From NCBI GenBank assembly GCA_002167805.1, contig NHBT01000008.1:18041-23048 (forward strand): 5,008 nt of DNA. Direction: 5' to 3'. A program made the position numbers and the translations under genes. Numbering within the stretch: the first letter of the stretch is position 1; every line of letters begins with the position of its first letter. The DNA comes from Owenweeksia sp. TMED14. GTDB taxonomy: Bacteria > Bacteroidota > Bacteroidia > Flavobacteriales > Schleiferiaceae. The notes below the pieces were generated by a model. It searched no databases, had not been told where the DNA came from, and worked only from the letters and a program-made list of their open reading frames with translations. Shown piece by piece: positions 1 through 5,008 of the stretch.

Positions 1-1061
1 TTTTTTAACTCAGGAAAAGTTTGAGATAAAGACGAAGAAACGATAGGAATTAAATCGAAAAGAAATGGGTCTCGAAAATCTAAATTTGAATAACCATATC
101 TGACTGCACGTCTAAGTATTCTCCTTATGACATACCCTGCGCCTATATTTGAAGGGATTTGCCCATCACCTATTGCAATTGAAACAGCCCTTATATGATC
201 TGCAATAACTCTAAAAGCAACATCAATATCTTCAACAAAACCATACTTTTTACTCGAGATCTTTGAGAGCTTCTTTATGTATGGTGTAAAAAGGTCAGTG
301 TCATAATTTGACTTTTTTAAATTAATAGCACGAACTAATCTCTCAAGCCCCATACCTGTATCCACATGTTTATCTGAAAGAGATTTTAAAACTCCATTTG
401 AAAGCCTTTGAAATTCGATGAAAACAAGATTCCAAAGCTCAATAACTTGAGGATGGTCCTTATTTACCAAAGCTGCGCCATCTACCTTCTTTCTTTCGGA
501 ATCATTTCTGAGATCATAATGAATTTCAGAGCAAGGACCGCATGGGCCCACATCCCCCATTTCCCAAAAATTATCTTTTTTATTACCATTGATGATTCTG
601 TTAGAACCAATAAATTGTAACCAGAAATTTTCAGAATCATTATCGTGAGCAAGCCCATCTTTTAAATCACCCTCAAAAACTGTTACATAAATCCGATCCC
701 TATCAAGACCGTAAATTTCAGTTAAAAGCTCCCATGCCCATTTTATAGCATCTTTTTTAAAATAATCACCAAAACTCCAATTACCCAACATTTCAAATAA
801 AGTGTGATGATAGGTATCTAAGCCGACTTCCTCCAGGTCATTATGCTTACCACTGACCCTAAGACACTTTTGAGAATTAGCAACTTTAGAATTTTCACTT
901 TTTCTCAAACCCAGAAAAATATCCTTAAACGGATTCATTCCAGCATTAACAAAAAGCAACGATGGGTCATCTTTTAAAACTAAAGGTGCTGAGGGAACAA
1001 TCTGATGCCCTTTTGATGAAAAAAAATCTAAAAACGTATTACGTATTTCCGAAGAAGTCAT
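1..1061 (-). CDS. alaS: Alanine--tRNA ligase (AlaRS), N-terminal part, truncated by window edge
   Basis: AlaRS activates alanine with ATP and charges tRNA-Ala in the cytoplasm. Reading the minus strand from the ATG at 1061 gives 353 uninterrupted codons, about 40% of a usual ~870-residue AlaRS; the rest (remaining tRNA-recognition, editing and C-terminal domains) lies beyond the left edge. The visible part is the class II aminoacylation domain: FVNAGMNPFKD at residues 37-47, CLRVSGKHNDLEEVG at 66-80 with the conserved Arg68, HHTLFEMLGNWSFGDYF at 85-101 (motif 2 region), NFWEMGDVGPCGPCSEIHYD at 164-183, WNLVF at 210-214 and the motif 3 stretch DTGMGLERL at 234-242. RVIADHIRAVS (284-294) and GYVIRRILRRAVRYG (309-323) begin the tRNA-recognition part. 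The start matches the family's usual N-terminus (MTSSEIRNTFLDFF) and no Shine-Dalgarno precedes it. The gene is divergent from the M23 peptidase gene. Family identity is essentially certain. Confidence 0.98.
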   Translation of the reverse strand, partial: MTSSEIRNTFLDFFSSKGHQIVPSAPLVLKDDPSLLFVNAGMNPFKDIFLGLRKSENSKVANSQKCLRVSGKHNDLEEVGLDTYHHTLFEMLGNWSFGDYFKKDAIKWAWELLTEIYGLDRDRIYVTVFEGDLKDGLAHDNDSENFWLQFIGSNRIINGNKKDNFWEMGDVGPCGPCSEIHYDLRNDSERKKVDGAALVNKDHPQVIELWNLVFIEFQRLSNGVLKSLSDKHVDTGMGLERLVRAINLKKSNYDTDLFTPYIKKLSKISSKKYGFVEDIDVAFRVIADHIRAVSIAIGDGQIPSNIGAGYVIRRILRRAVRYGYSNLDFRDPFLFDLIPIVSSSLSQTFPELK

Positions 1062-1076
1062 TGTTGCCTACTTTTG
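1046..1076 (+). promoter_or_regulatory. Candidate Bacteroidota-type promoter for the M23 peptidase / MerR unit
   Basis: TACTTTTG at 1069-1076 fits the Bacteroidota -7 consensus TAnnTTTG exactly. TTTC at 1046-1049 lies 19 bp upstream, where a -33 TTTG box is expected, with one mismatch. Transcription would start in the low 1080s, giving a leader of roughly 25 nt before the ATG at 1108. The -33 box lies inside the first codons of alaS on the other strand. Position and spacing are good, but an 8-base motif with four fixed T/G positions can occur by chance in AT-rich DNA. Confidence 0.45.
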
Positions 1077-1081
1077 AATTA

Positions 1082-1089
1082 CAAAATTA
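1082..1089 (-). promoter_or_regulatory. Candidate -7 promoter element for alaS
   Basis: On the minus strand, positions 1089 down to 1082 read TAATTTTG, an exact TAnnTTTG match about 20 bp upstream of the alaS start codon at 1061. A clear -33 TTG at normal spacing is missing; the nearest partial match is TTTC at 1116-1113, 23 bp away and inside the M23 gene. The element sits only 5 bp from the forward -7 element, so the two polymerase footprints would overlap. Confidence 0.35.
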
Positions 1090-1107
1090 CTAAGAATACT
1101 TCTCTTA

Positions 1108-2085
1108 ATGCGGAAATCAAAATATATATATGATCCCCTTACCCTTGCTTATAAAAAAGTAGAAAGAACATGGAAGCATATTTTACGTGATACGAGTCTG
1201 TTTCTATTAGCTTCCGGGTTGTTAGGAGTTTTATTTTTTTTCGTAATTCAATTAGTTATCGATTCACCAAAAGAAAAGTCTTTGAAACGAGAGCTAGATG
1301 AAGTATTGTTAACCTATGAGCAGCTTGACGAGCGTTTGAATAAATTGATGTTAGTTGTAGGGAACATGGAAAAAAGAGATAATGAAATTTATAGAGTAAT
1401 TTTTGAATCCGAACCTCCCCCCGCAGAAATACGTCTTAGTGGACTTGCGGGAGGGGCTTTGAGATATGAAAGCATACGGGACTTGTCAAATGGTGTTCTT
1501 CTGGAAAAAACATCAAGAAAGGTTGATGAATTAACCAAAAGAATTGCTATTCAATCAGAAAGTTTAGATGAATTAGCGAGTTTAGCAAACAATAAAGAGG
1601 CGCTATTGGATGCCCTTCCAGCAATAAGACCAGTAAAAGATCAACCTGGGACTAGATTTTCTTCTGGTTTTGGATACAGAATTCACCCGATCTATAAAGT
1701 CCGAAAAAAGCACCCTGGAGTTGATTTTTCAGCAAAAAAAGGAACACCCATCTATGCCAGCGCTGACGGCATTGTAATTTCCAATGATATTTTTGGTGGC
1801 CGTGGATTCGGAAAACATATAACAATTTCCCATGGTTTCGGATATCACACGCTATATGCTCATTTGGATAAAGCTATTAAAAAAAGAGGCCAAAGAGTCA
1901 AGCGAGGAGATCTCATTGGATATATCGGGAATACAGGTAGGTCTACAGCACCACATTTGCATTACGAAGTAATAAAAAACGGTAGAAGGGTGAATCCAAT
2001 TAATTATTTCTTTAACGATCTAAGTCCAACACAATATGACGATTTAGTTCGATCTGCCGCAATCTCAAATCAAAGTTTCGATTAA
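1108..2085 (+). CDS. Membrane-anchored M23 family metallopeptidase (LytM/peptidoglycan DD-endopeptidase type)
   Basis: This 325-residue protein probably cuts peptide cross-links in peptidoglycan from the periplasmic side of the inner membrane. The first ~28 residues are polar and basic, followed by one hydrophobic segment (about 30-51), giving a signal-anchor with the bulk outside. Residues about 55-95 and 130-168 are charged, heptad-like helices, probably coiled coils. The M23 domain occupies about 180-300. Zinc ligands by family pattern are His202 and Asp206 (HPGVD) and His285; His252 (YAHL) and His283 of HLHYE (283-287) are the expected catalytic histidines. All are present, so the enzyme is predicted to be active rather than a degenerate LytM regulator. 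VKRGDLIGYIGNTGRS before HLHYE is typical. The start is the first ATG, before the basic N-terminus. The MerR gene follows after 2 bp, suggesting co-transcription. The exact substrate bond cannot be told from sequence. Confidence 0.95.
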   Translation: MRKSKYIYDPLTLAYKKVERTWKHILRDTSLFLLASGLLGVLFFFVIQLVIDSPKEKSLKRELDEVLLTYEQLDERLNKLMLVVGNMEKRDNEIYRVIFESEPPPAEIRLSGLAGGALRYESIRDLSNGVLLEKTSRKVDELTKRIAIQSESLDELASLANNKEALLDALPAIRPVKDQPGTRFSSGFGYRIHPIYKVRKKHPGVDFSAKKGTPIYASADGIVISNDIFGGRGFGKHITISHGFGYHTLYAHLDKAIKKRGQRVKRGDLIGYIGNTGRSTAPHLHYEVIKNGRRVNPINYFFNDLSPTQYDDLVRSAAISNQSFD

Positions 2086-2087
2086 AT

Positions 2088-2429
2088 ATGATACCAAGTG
2101 AATTGACCAAAAATTATTACAGCATAGGAGAAGTGGCAAAAATGTTTGATTTAAATACCTCCGCTCTTAGATTTTGGGAAAAAGAATTCTCAGAATTAAA
2201 ACCAAAAAAAAATTCAAGAGGCATAAGAAAATATACTCCGAAAAATATAGAAATTATCGGCAAAATTCATCATCTCGTTAAGGAGCGCGGGTTTACAATT
2301 AAAGGCGCTAAGGAAAAATATAAAACGAACCCTACTGAATCGTTTGATACAGATCAATTAATCGGGCGCTTACAGAAGATCAAGCAAAGTATGGAATCAC
2401 TAAAAAAACAACTAGATACGACCAAATAA
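2088..2429 (+). CDS. Small MerR-family transcriptional regulator
   Basis: A 113-residue cytoplasmic DNA-binding protein. Residues about 10-34 (YYSIGEVAKMFDLNTSALRF, then WEKEF) form the MerR helix-turn-helix, and the wing with RGIRKYTPKNIEII (44-57) plus the second helical pair ending in ERGFTIKGAKEKY (66-78) completes the winged-helix domain. After a short linker, residues 88-110 are a charged amphipathic helix, likely the antiparallel coiled coil by which MerR proteins dimerise. No effector domain and no cysteine follow, so metal sensing of the classical MerR kind is excluded. The gene starts 2 bp after the M23 stop with no Shine-Dalgarno and is probably translated from the same message. 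Similar short MerR proteins sit beside an M23 peptidase in many flavobacterial genomes (family knowledge), but their signal and targets are unknown to me. A role tied to the cell envelope is inference from position only. Confidence 0.93.
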   Translation: MIPSELTKNYYSIGEVAKMFDLNTSALRFWEKEFSELKPKKNSRGIRKYTPKNIEIIGKIHHLVKERGFTIKGAKEKYKTNPTESFDTDQLIGRLQKIKQSMESLKKQLDTTK

Positions 2430-2432
2430 AAA

Positions 2433-2472
2433 ACCTAATGAGAACTATTTTATCTATCTCTAGGTGATTTTT
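2433..2472 (+). terminator. Probable intrinsic terminator after the M23-MerR unit
   Basis: Just past the MerR stop, ACCTA (2433-2437) pairs with TAGGT (2461-2465). After a 2-nt bulge, GAGA (2440-2443) pairs with TCTC (2457-2460), closing a loop of about 13 nt. An A-run precedes the stem, and TTTTT at 2468-2472 followed by another T-run near 2480-2484 lies after it. This is the shape of a rho-independent terminator, though the stem is short and only moderately GC-rich. It would separate the M23-MerR message from the lipoprotein and biosynthetic genes. Confidence 0.4.
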
Positions 2473-2500
2473 ACTCTTATTTTTCCGATCTTTGTTCAAA

Positions 2501-2881
2501 ATGAAATACATCATGAAAAATTGGGCTGTTTATCTCCTATTCACATCATTTATCATTTCTTGTAGTGCTCCCAAAGCAAGCATTCTCGAGAAGAATTCAA
2601 ATGAATTTTTAGTGTCAATAGAAAAAAAAGCAACAAGTCCAATGGATATTGTTGATATACAACTTTCAGATGGAAATAATTGGGCATCCGGATCTTTTCA
2701 ATACATAGATAAAGATGGATCTGGAGATGTAATTCTAAATTCAAAAGGTTACAGCTCCTTTGGGCTTGAAGTTTCATCACCTAAATTAAAATTCAAGCCT
2801 AATAAAGCCATGATTTCATACCGAACAGAGAAAGATGGATTAATAAAATCGATTTTAATAGAGTTCAATTCAAAGAATTAG
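2501..2881 (+). CDS. Small predicted lipoprotein, function unknown
   Basis: I do not recognise the family. From the ATG at 2501 the product has 126 residues. MKYIMKN is followed by a hydrophobic stretch (WAVYLLFTSFIIS) and the lipobox IISC, with Cys21 as the predicted lipidated residue, so this is a signal-peptidase-II lipoprotein. The residues after the cysteine (SAPKAS) carry no acidic cluster, unlike the surface-export signal described for some Bacteroidota lipoproteins, so a periplasm-facing location is more likely. The mature part, about 105 residues, has no cysteine or obvious catalytic motif. It alternates short hydrophobic and polar stretches (ASGSFQYIDKDGSGDVILN, AMISYRTE, SILIEFNS), which suggests a small beta-rich fold. 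An in-frame ATG at 2513 (Cys17) is equally possible; a TTG at 2492 is less likely. The pterin synthase gene follows after 20 bp, so co-transcription is possible. The gene replaces nothing recognisable and may be lineage-restricted. Confidence 0.8.
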   Translation: MKYIMKNWAVYLLFTSFIISCSAPKASILEKNSNEFLVSIEKKATSPMDIVDIQLSDGNNWASGSFQYIDKDGSGDVILNSKGYSSFGLEVSSPKLKFKPNKAMISYRTEKDGLIKSILIEFNSKN

Positions 2882-2901
2882 AAAAATAGAAATTATTACT
2901 C

Positions 2902-3315
2902 ATGGTGTACATCCAAAGGCGTGAAACTTTTAGCGCATCACACCGACTTTATAACCCATCTTGGACGGAAGAAAGAAATTTTGAGATCTTTGGTAAGTGC
3001 TCAAACAAAAGAGGTCATGGCCACAATTTTCAGTTAATTGTTGTCGTAAAGGGTGAAGTGAATCCAGAGACTGGTTTCGTTATGAATCTGTCGGATTTAA
3101 AAAATCTAATTCGCTCAAATATTATAGAATCCGTAGACCATACAAGTTTAAATGAAGACATTGATTTTTTAGATGGAATAATTCCTTCCACAGAAAACCT
3201 AGTAATCGCATTCTGGAAAATTCTTTCCCCAATTATTGTTGACCATGGAGCAGAATTGCATTGTGTGCGGATAATTGAAACTGAAAATAACTCTGTAGAA
3301 TATTTTGGAAAATGA
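2902..3315 (+). CDS. 6-pyruvoyl-tetrahydropterin synthase / QueD family enzyme (6-carboxytetrahydropterin synthase-like)
   Basis: Enzymes of this family convert dihydroneopterin triphosphate, made by GTP cyclohydrolase I, either to 6-pyruvoyl-tetrahydropterin (tetrahydrobiopterin route) or to 6-carboxytetrahydropterin (queuosine and deazapurine route). The 137-residue length is normal for this cytoplasmic single-domain fold. Zinc ligands are His14 (FSASHRLY), His39 and His41 (GHGHNF). The catalytic cysteine is Cys33 in GKCSNKRGHGH; Asp79-His80 (VDHTSL) and Glu126 (IIETENN) complete the expected active site, and STEN at 96-99 supplies the pterin-binding glutamate Glu98. The Cys-x5-His-Gly-His spacing and the FSASHRLY and MNLSDLK motifs resemble animal PTPS more than E. 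coli QueD, which has Cys-x3-His-Gly-His. The family is certain, but which product is made is not. The last bases overlap the fabD start by 4 nt (ATGA). Confidence 0.93.
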   Translation: MVYIQRRETFSASHRLYNPSWTEERNFEIFGKCSNKRGHGHNFQLIVVVKGEVNPETGFVMNLSDLKNLIRSNIIESVDHTSLNEDIDFLDGIIPSTENLVIAFWKILSPIIVDHGAELHCVRIIETENNSVEYFGK

Positions 3316-4178
3316 AAGCATATATTTTTCCTGGGCAAGGTGCCCAAAGCTCTGGGATGGGAAAAGATCTTTATAATGAAAATAAAGACCTTTTCGATCA
3401 AGCAAATTCAATTTTAGGATTCGAATTATCCAAAATAATGTTTGAAGGATCTATGGAGGATCTGACAAAAACAAAAGTTACTCAACCAGCAGTATTTCTT
3501 CATTCTGTAGTAAAAGCAATATCTCTAGGTTCTGATTTTGAGCCATCAATGGTCGCAGGACACTCACTTGGAGAATTTTCTGCTCTAGTAGCTGTAGGAT
3601 CTTTAAGCTTTGAAGATGGAATCAATCTGGTTTATCAACGCGCTTTGGGGATGCAAAAGGCATGTGAGGAGCAATCGTCGACGATGGCTGCAATTATTGG
3701 GCTTGAAGATGCAATTGTAGAAAATATTTGTGAAAAAACTGAGGGGATAGTTGTTCCCGCTAATTATAATACCCCAGGCCAATTAGTTATTTCAGGCGCT
3801 ACTGATTCAGTGGAAAAGGCATGCGAAGAGTGCAAAGAAGCTGGGGCTAAAAGAGCAATACTTTTGCCGGTAAATGGCGCCTTTCACAGTCCGTTAATGT
3901 CTTCTGCTGAAAAACAATTAGGGGAGGCTTTAGATTCGATAAACTTTAATGTACCAAGATGTCCCATTTATCAAAATGTTGTTGCCCAAGCAGTAAATGA
4001 TCCGGATGAAATTAGGGCTAATTTAAAAGCTCAACTTACAGGATCTGTAAGATGGAACCAAACAATTAATGCCATGATAAAAGATGGAGCAACAGCATTT
4101 TATGAGGTAGGACCTGGTCGGGCATTACAAGGAATGGTCAGAAAAATTGCTCCCGAAGTAGAATCAATCTCAGCGTGA
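3312..4178 (+). CDS. fabD: Malonyl-CoA:ACP S-malonyltransferase
   Basis: FabD moves the malonyl group from malonyl-CoA to acyl carrier protein, supplying the extender unit for type II fatty acid synthesis in the cytoplasm. The 288-residue length fits the stand-alone bacterial enzyme (about 290-310). FPGQGAQ at 6-12 includes Gln9 of the oxyanion region. GHSLGEFSA at 83-91 holds the nucleophile Ser85, Arg110 (YQRALGMQ) is the residue that binds the malonyl carboxylate, and His192 in FHSPLM is the catalytic base. NYNTPGQLVISG (151-162) and FYEVGPGRALQGMVRKI (263-279) are standard FabD blocks. SVRW at 245-248 replaces the PVQW seen in the E. coli enzyme, a common variant. The small ferredoxin-like subdomain (about 125-190) is intact. 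Translation begins within the PTPS stop codon and ends overlapping the mvaD start, indicating coupled translation. Other fab genes are not in the window. Confidence 0.97.
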   Translation: MKAYIFPGQGAQSSGMGKDLYNENKDLFDQANSILGFELSKIMFEGSMEDLTKTKVTQPAVFLHSVVKAISLGSDFEPSMVAGHSLGEFSALVAVGSLSFEDGINLVYQRALGMQKACEEQSSTMAAIIGLEDAIVENICEKTEGIVVPANYNTPGQLVISGATDSVEKACEECKEAGAKRAILLPVNGAFHSPLMSSAEKQLGEALDSINFNVPRCPIYQNVVAQAVNDPDEIRANLKAQLTGSVRWNQTINAMIKDGATAFYEVGPGRALQGMVRKIAPEVESISA

Positions 4179-5008
4179 AAATTTCTTGGGAAAGCCCATC
4201 CAATATCGCCCTAATAAAATATTGGGGCAAACATGATATTCAGATACCCTCAAACCCATCTATTAGCTTTACATTAAGTAAATGTAAAACAACAACAGAA
4301 GTTCATTTCACAGAAGGTGCTGGTATTAATATAAGCTTAAATGGAAAAGATAAGCCGGAATTTATTCCAAAAATAGAAAGCTTTTTACAGCGAATAAAAG
4401 AACGCCATGCATGGCTAGACTCATATCGTTTACAAATCAAAACAAGTAATAGCTTTCCTCACTCAAGCGGAATCGCAAGTAGTGCATCAGGAATGAGCGC
4501 TCTATCATTATGTATTGTTGAATTTGCTGAGAAAATAGGTTTCAAATTTGGCGCTTTAGACTTTTATCAAGAAGCATCGATACTGTCAAGGTTGGGTTCT
4601 GGGTCAGCAAGTCGATCAATATATGGAGGCATAACTGTATGGGGGAAATCTCCTTATCTGAAAAATTCAAGAGACGAGTATGCAATTGAATACCCTGAAA
4701 TAATTCATCCTGTATTTAAAAACTATTGCGATATAATATTGCTCATAGATATAGAAGAAAAACAAGTCAGTAGTACCTTGGGCCATTCATTAATGGACTC
4801 ACATCCTTTCAATAAACAGCGTTTTTCTCAAGCACATAAACATGTCAAAGACATTAAGAGAATATTACAGACAGGGAATGTGGATGATTTTATTCAGATC
4901 ACTGAACTTGAAGCATTAACCCTTCACGGTTTAATGATGAGCTCTTCGCCAAATTTCATTCTTATGAAGCCCAATACATTAAAAATTATTGAAAAAATAA
5001 GAGAATTT
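4175..5008 (+). CDS. mvaD: Diphosphomevalonate decarboxylase, truncated by window edge
   Basis: MvaD is a GHMP-kinase-fold enzyme that uses ATP to turn mevalonate 5-diphosphate into isopentenyl diphosphate, phosphate and CO2, the last committed step of the classical mevalonate pathway. The frame is open from a GTG at 4175 to the right edge: 278 residues, with no stop. SWESPSNIALIKYWGKHD at 4-21 is the family N-terminal signature and fixes the GTG as start, since no ATG lies close upstream in frame. FPHSSGIASSASG at 94-106 is the GHMP phosphate-binding loop, GSGSASRSIYGG at 141-152 contains Arg147 matching the conserved substrate-binding arginine, and SSTLGH follows at 199-204. SEALTLH-like and FILMKPNTLKII blocks (244-272) match flavobacterial enzymes. 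The catalytic aspartate (in a DAGPN-type motif) would lie just past the edge and is not seen. GTGA overlaps the fabD stop by 4 bases. Other mevalonate genes may follow. Confidence 0.96.
   Translation, partial: MKISWESPSNIALIKYWGKHDIQIPSNPSISFTLSKCKTTTEVHFTEGAGINISLNGKDKPEFIPKIESFLQRIKERHAWLDSYRLQIKTSNSFPHSSGIASSASGMSALSLCIVEFAEKIGFKFGALDFYQEASILSRLGSGSASRSIYGGITVWGKSPYLKNSRDEYAIEYPEIIHPVFKNYCDIILLIDIEEKQVSSTLGHSLMDSHPFNKQRFSQAHKHVKDIKRILQTGNVDDFIQITELEALTLHGLMMSSSPNFILMKPNTLKIIEKIREF

Noticed and set aside
408..620. Plus-strand open frame of 70 codons
   Set aside because: It lies wholly antisense to alaS, whose reading frame here carries conserved AlaRS motifs; the predicted product resembles nothing known.
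2464..2494. Possible promoter for the lipoprotein gene: GTG at 2464-2466, 20 bp, then GATCTTTG at 2487-2494
   Set aside because: Both boxes carry one mismatch to TTG and TAnnTTTG, and the region is so T-rich that near matches are expected (TATTTTTC at 2478-2485 is another). A promoter is likely somewhere here, but its position cannot be supported.
2492..2500. TTG at 2492 as lipoprotein start codon
   Set aside because: It adds only three residues before an ATG at 2501, has no ribosome-binding sequence, and the signal peptide is complete from either downstream ATG.
2553..2780. Minus-strand open frame of 75 codons
   Set aside because: It is antisense to the lipoprotein gene, which has a convincing signal peptide and lipobox; the minus-strand product has no recognisable features.
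3030..3411. Two overlapping minus-strand open frames (3030-3401 and 3199-3411)
   Set aside because: Both run antisense through the PTPS-family gene and the fabD start, whose conserved motifs show that the plus strand is coding.
1..5008. Mobile element, CRISPR array, defence system, toxin-antitoxin or RNA gene
   Set aside because: I saw no array of direct repeats, terminal inverted repeats, transposase or integrase motifs or tRNA-like sequence by eye. Nearly all the window is accounted for by core-type genes.

Overview
The window is AT-rich and densely coded, and looks like chromosomal DNA from a member of the Bacteroidota, most likely flavobacterial. Four things point there: protein signatures (AlaRS, the M23 peptidase and MvaD all read like flavobacterial versions), the alaS / M23 peptidase / MerR neighbourhood, no clear Shine-Dalgarno sequence before any start, and matches to the Bacteroidota sigma-factor -7 element TAnnTTTG. 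This assignment rests on recognition, not on a database search.

Layout. Positions 1-1061 (minus strand) hold the N-terminal 353 codons of alaS, cut by the left edge. A 46-bp gap (1062-1107) separates it from a rightward group and carries a TAnnTTTG match on each strand, so it looks like a compact divergent promoter region. Rightward come a membrane-anchored M23 (LytM-type) metallopeptidase (1108-2085) and, 2 bp later, a small MerR-type regulator (2088-2429). A hairpin with a T-rich tail (about 2433-2472) probably ends this unit. Next is a short lipoprotein of unknown function (about 2501-2881), then a pterin synthase of the PTPS/QueD family (2902-3315), fabD (3312-4178) and mvaD (4175 to the right edge). 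The last three are joined by 4-base start/stop overlaps (ATGA, then GTGA).

How the genes fit together. The left part pairs a translation enzyme with a divergent cell-wall peptidase and regulator unit. The right part joins three biosynthetic enzymes from different pathways: pterin synthesis, malonyl loading for fatty acid synthesis, and the decarboxylation step of the mevalonate route to isopentenyl diphosphate. The overlaps suggest coordinated translation of these housekeeping functions.

I found no mobile element, CRISPR array, tRNA, rRNA, toxin-antitoxin or phage-like gene, and no gene-free stretch longer than about 75 bp. This is mostly an ordinary core-genome region. The points most worth a second look are the animal-like active-site spacing of the PTPS homologue, its coupled operon with fabD and mvaD, and the uncharacterised lipoprotein.
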